A DNA stretch of 7,908 nucleotides, from NCBI GenBank assembly GCA_002696025.1, contig NZQU01000106.1, positions 1 through 7,908 on the forward strand. The letters are read 5' to 3'. A program made the position numbers and the translations under genes. Each line of letters begins with the position of its first letter. The first letter of the stretch is position 1. Below, in pieces: positions 6,636 to 7,908 of the stretch. The notes under the pieces are model-generated. The model ran no database searches, was not told the DNA's origin, and saw only the letters and a program-made list of their open reading frames with translations. The stretch is from Crocinitomicaceae bacterium. GTDB taxonomy: Bacteria; Bacteroidota; Bacteroidia; Flavobacteriales_D; Crocinitomicaceae.

Positions 6636-7391
6636 ATGTCTAATACTCTTTCAGATATATTAAAAAACTTTCAAAAGTGTAGCCTTTCTGAAATGGATCA
6701 GGTTAAATTAATGAACCGGGTAGATACTAAATTTGTCTTAAGCAAAGAATCTCTATTTGAAATTTTACCTAATCTTTTTAACGACTATCGATGTTTAGAA
6801 ATAAATGGACAATCTCTTTTAAGCTATAAAAACCAATATTTTGATGATGAAGACTTTTCTTGTTTTCAAGATCATCACCGTAAAATACCAAATAGATTTA
6901 AGGTTCGAATTAGAAAATACTTAGACACCCATGTTTCTTTTCTTGAGGTTAAAAAAAAGATCAAAGGAAGAACAAATAAATCAAGAATTGTTGTAGACGA
7001 CTTTGTTGATGGATTAGATGATCAACAAAGTGAATTCATCAACAAAGCTATTGGAGAAAGTCATGTTTTATCTCCAACACTTTGGAATGATTTTCAACGA
7101 ATTACTCTTGTTAACAATGACCATTCTGAAAGACTCACTCTTGACTTTAATCTCTCATTTGAATTTAATGATGTCAAAAAAAATTATGACAACATTGTTA
7201 TTGCAGAGCTAAAACAAAGTAATGTCAATAGAAATTCTGCTTTTTTTAAAGAATTGAAAAAAAGAATCATAAGACCCTATAGAATCAGTAAGTATTGTAT
7301 GGGTTCGATGGATATTAGTTCTGAAAAAATTAAAACAAATAGATTTAAAAAAAAATATCTTTATATTAATAAATTAAATAACGCATGTTAA
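6636..7391 (+). CDS. VTC-domain (polyphosphate polymerase-like) protein
   Basis: This is a 251-aa soluble protein without a signal peptide, matching the VTC domain known from the yeast vacuolar polyphosphate polymerase Vtc4, a triphosphate-tunnel fold that builds polyphosphate from ATP. Basic and acidic tunnel-type residues are visible: NRVDTKFVL (27-35) with Arg28 and Lys32, YFDDEDF (68-74), NRFKVRIRKY (86-95) with alternating Arg/Lys, FLEVKKK (102-108) with Glu104, TNKSR (113-117), RLTLD (166-170), IAELKQ (189-194) with Glu191, and SKYCMG (218-223). These follow the family order, so the domain looks complete. The protein is short and consists of the catalytic domain alone. It follows the propeller gene after 54 nt and overlaps the DUF4956 gene by 7 nt. 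Polyphosphate synthesis is the family-based proposal; another phosphoryl-transfer or triphosphatase role is possible. Confidence 0.88.
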   Translation: MSNTLSDILKNFQKCSLSEMDQVKLMNRVDTKFVLSKESLFEILPNLFNDYRCLEINGQSLLSYKNQYFDDEDFSCFQDHHRKIPNRFKVRIRKYLDTHVSFLEVKKKIKGRTNKSRIVVDDFVDGLDDQQSEFINKAIGESHVLSPTLWNDFQRITLVNNDHSERLTLDFNLSFEFNDVKKNYDNIVIAELKQSNVNRNSAFFKELKKRIIRPYRISKYCMGSMDISSEKIKTNRFKKKYLYINKLNNAC

Positions 7392-7908
7392 ATACTATAT
7401 TTTCACTTAGTGCCAGCAATGGTGACTCTAAAATAATCAATGAAACTATTTTAGGTCTTCCATGGTTTGATGATGACTTTTACAAACTCTTAATTAGGTT
7501 TGCAATAAACATCCTTTTTTTAACAGTAATCATTAGATGCCTTTATTATCCAAAGTCACAAAGAAAAGACTACCTATTTACTTATTTTTTAATTGGCACA
7601 ATTACCTTCTTTCTCTGTTTTGCATTGGCCAAACTTAAAATAGGGACAGGAATGGGACTTGGCCTTTTTGCGATTTTTGGCATCATCAGATACAGAACTG
7701 ATGCCATTGAAATTAAAGAAATGACTTATCTATTTCTAGTGATTGGTCTTAGTGTTATAAATTCACTTGCGTCAAAAAAAATAAGCATTATTGAAATTGC
7801 CACAATCAATACTTTTGCTGTTTTAATTACTTTTCTTTTGGAATTTGTCTTCCTTTTAAAACACGAAACAAGAAAATCAATTACATATGAAAAAATAGAC
7901 CTCATTGT
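7385..7908 (+). CDS. DUF4956 family membrane protein (3' end outside window)
   Basis: The frame opens at an ATG inside the last codons of the VTC gene (ATGTTAA, 7-nt overlap) and stays open for 174 codons to the right edge. It is predicted to be an inner-membrane protein with hydrophobic segments at about residues 35-53, 64-82, 88-101, 114-128 and 137-158. The stretch GLGLFAIFGIIRYRTDAIEI (91-110) followed by KEMTYLFLVIGLSVIN (111-126) is the conserved core I associate with DUF4956. The N-terminal 30 residues are hydrophilic and a soluble C-terminal tail begins near residue 160. Genes of this family are commonly found beside VTC-domain and CotH genes. The biochemical role is unknown; a membrane partner of the VTC enzyme, for example for polymer translocation or anchoring, is inference. 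Confidence 0.88.
   Translation, partial: MLNTIFSLSASNGDSKIINETILGLPWFDDDFYKLLIRFAINILFLTVIIRCLYYPKSQRKDYLFTYFLIGTITFFLCFALAKLKIGTGMGLGLFAIFGIIRYRTDAIEIKEMTYLFLVIGLSVINSLASKKISIIEIATINTFAVLITFLLEFVFLLKHETRKSITYEKIDLI

Noticed and set aside
1..7908. CRISPR arrays, tRNA/rRNA genes, insertion sequences or phage genes
   Set aside because: No spaced direct repeats, cloverleaf-like segments, transposase motifs or terminal inverted repeats were found in the small non-coding gaps.

Overview
The window is AT-rich, gene-dense bacterial DNA in which every supported gene is on the + strand. It most likely comes from a marine-type member of the Bacteroidota, order Flavobacteriales. The evidence is three consecutive genes that pair an N-terminal signal peptide with a C-terminal 'PNP' type IX secretion (T9SS) sorting domain, a DUF4286 gene next to rsmA, and the lack of clear Shine-Dalgarno sequences. 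The species cannot be named from the sequence.

Left block (1-1441), housekeeping: the 3' end of an M42-family metallo-aminopeptidase, a DUF4286 protein, and the 16S rRNA dimethyltransferase gene rsmA (ksgA). They are tightly packed, with a 5-nt gap and then a 14-nt overlap. A 110-nt intergenic stretch (1442-1551) follows, the largest gap in the window. It holds no gene but carries a repeated GCTTAA/TTAAGC element.

Right block (1552-7908), accessory: an arylsulfotransferase-like protein (ASST), a CotH-kinase protein with a lamin-tail domain, a secreted protein predicted to form a seven-bladed Reg_prop propeller, a VTC-domain (polyphosphate polymerase-like) cytoplasmic protein, and a DUF4956 membrane protein that runs off the right edge. 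The first three are predicted T9SS cargo. The junctions are TAATG (1-nt overlap), a 3-nt gap, a 54-nt gap and a 7-nt overlap, so one operon or two adjacent ones is likely.

Inferred working picture: the VTC and DUF4956 pair would handle phosphate polymer or nucleotide chemistry at the inner membrane. CotH, an atypical secreted protein-kinase fold, and the ASST, a sulfuryl-transfer fold, would act on the cell surface or outside the cell. This is a candidate surface-modification system (phosphorylation and/or sulfation) and the most interesting part of the window. A second striking signal is a perfect 14-bp inverted repeat inside the start of the cotH gene (3128-3157). It has a terminator-like A-tract/stem/T-tract layout and could set cotH expression relative to the gene before it.
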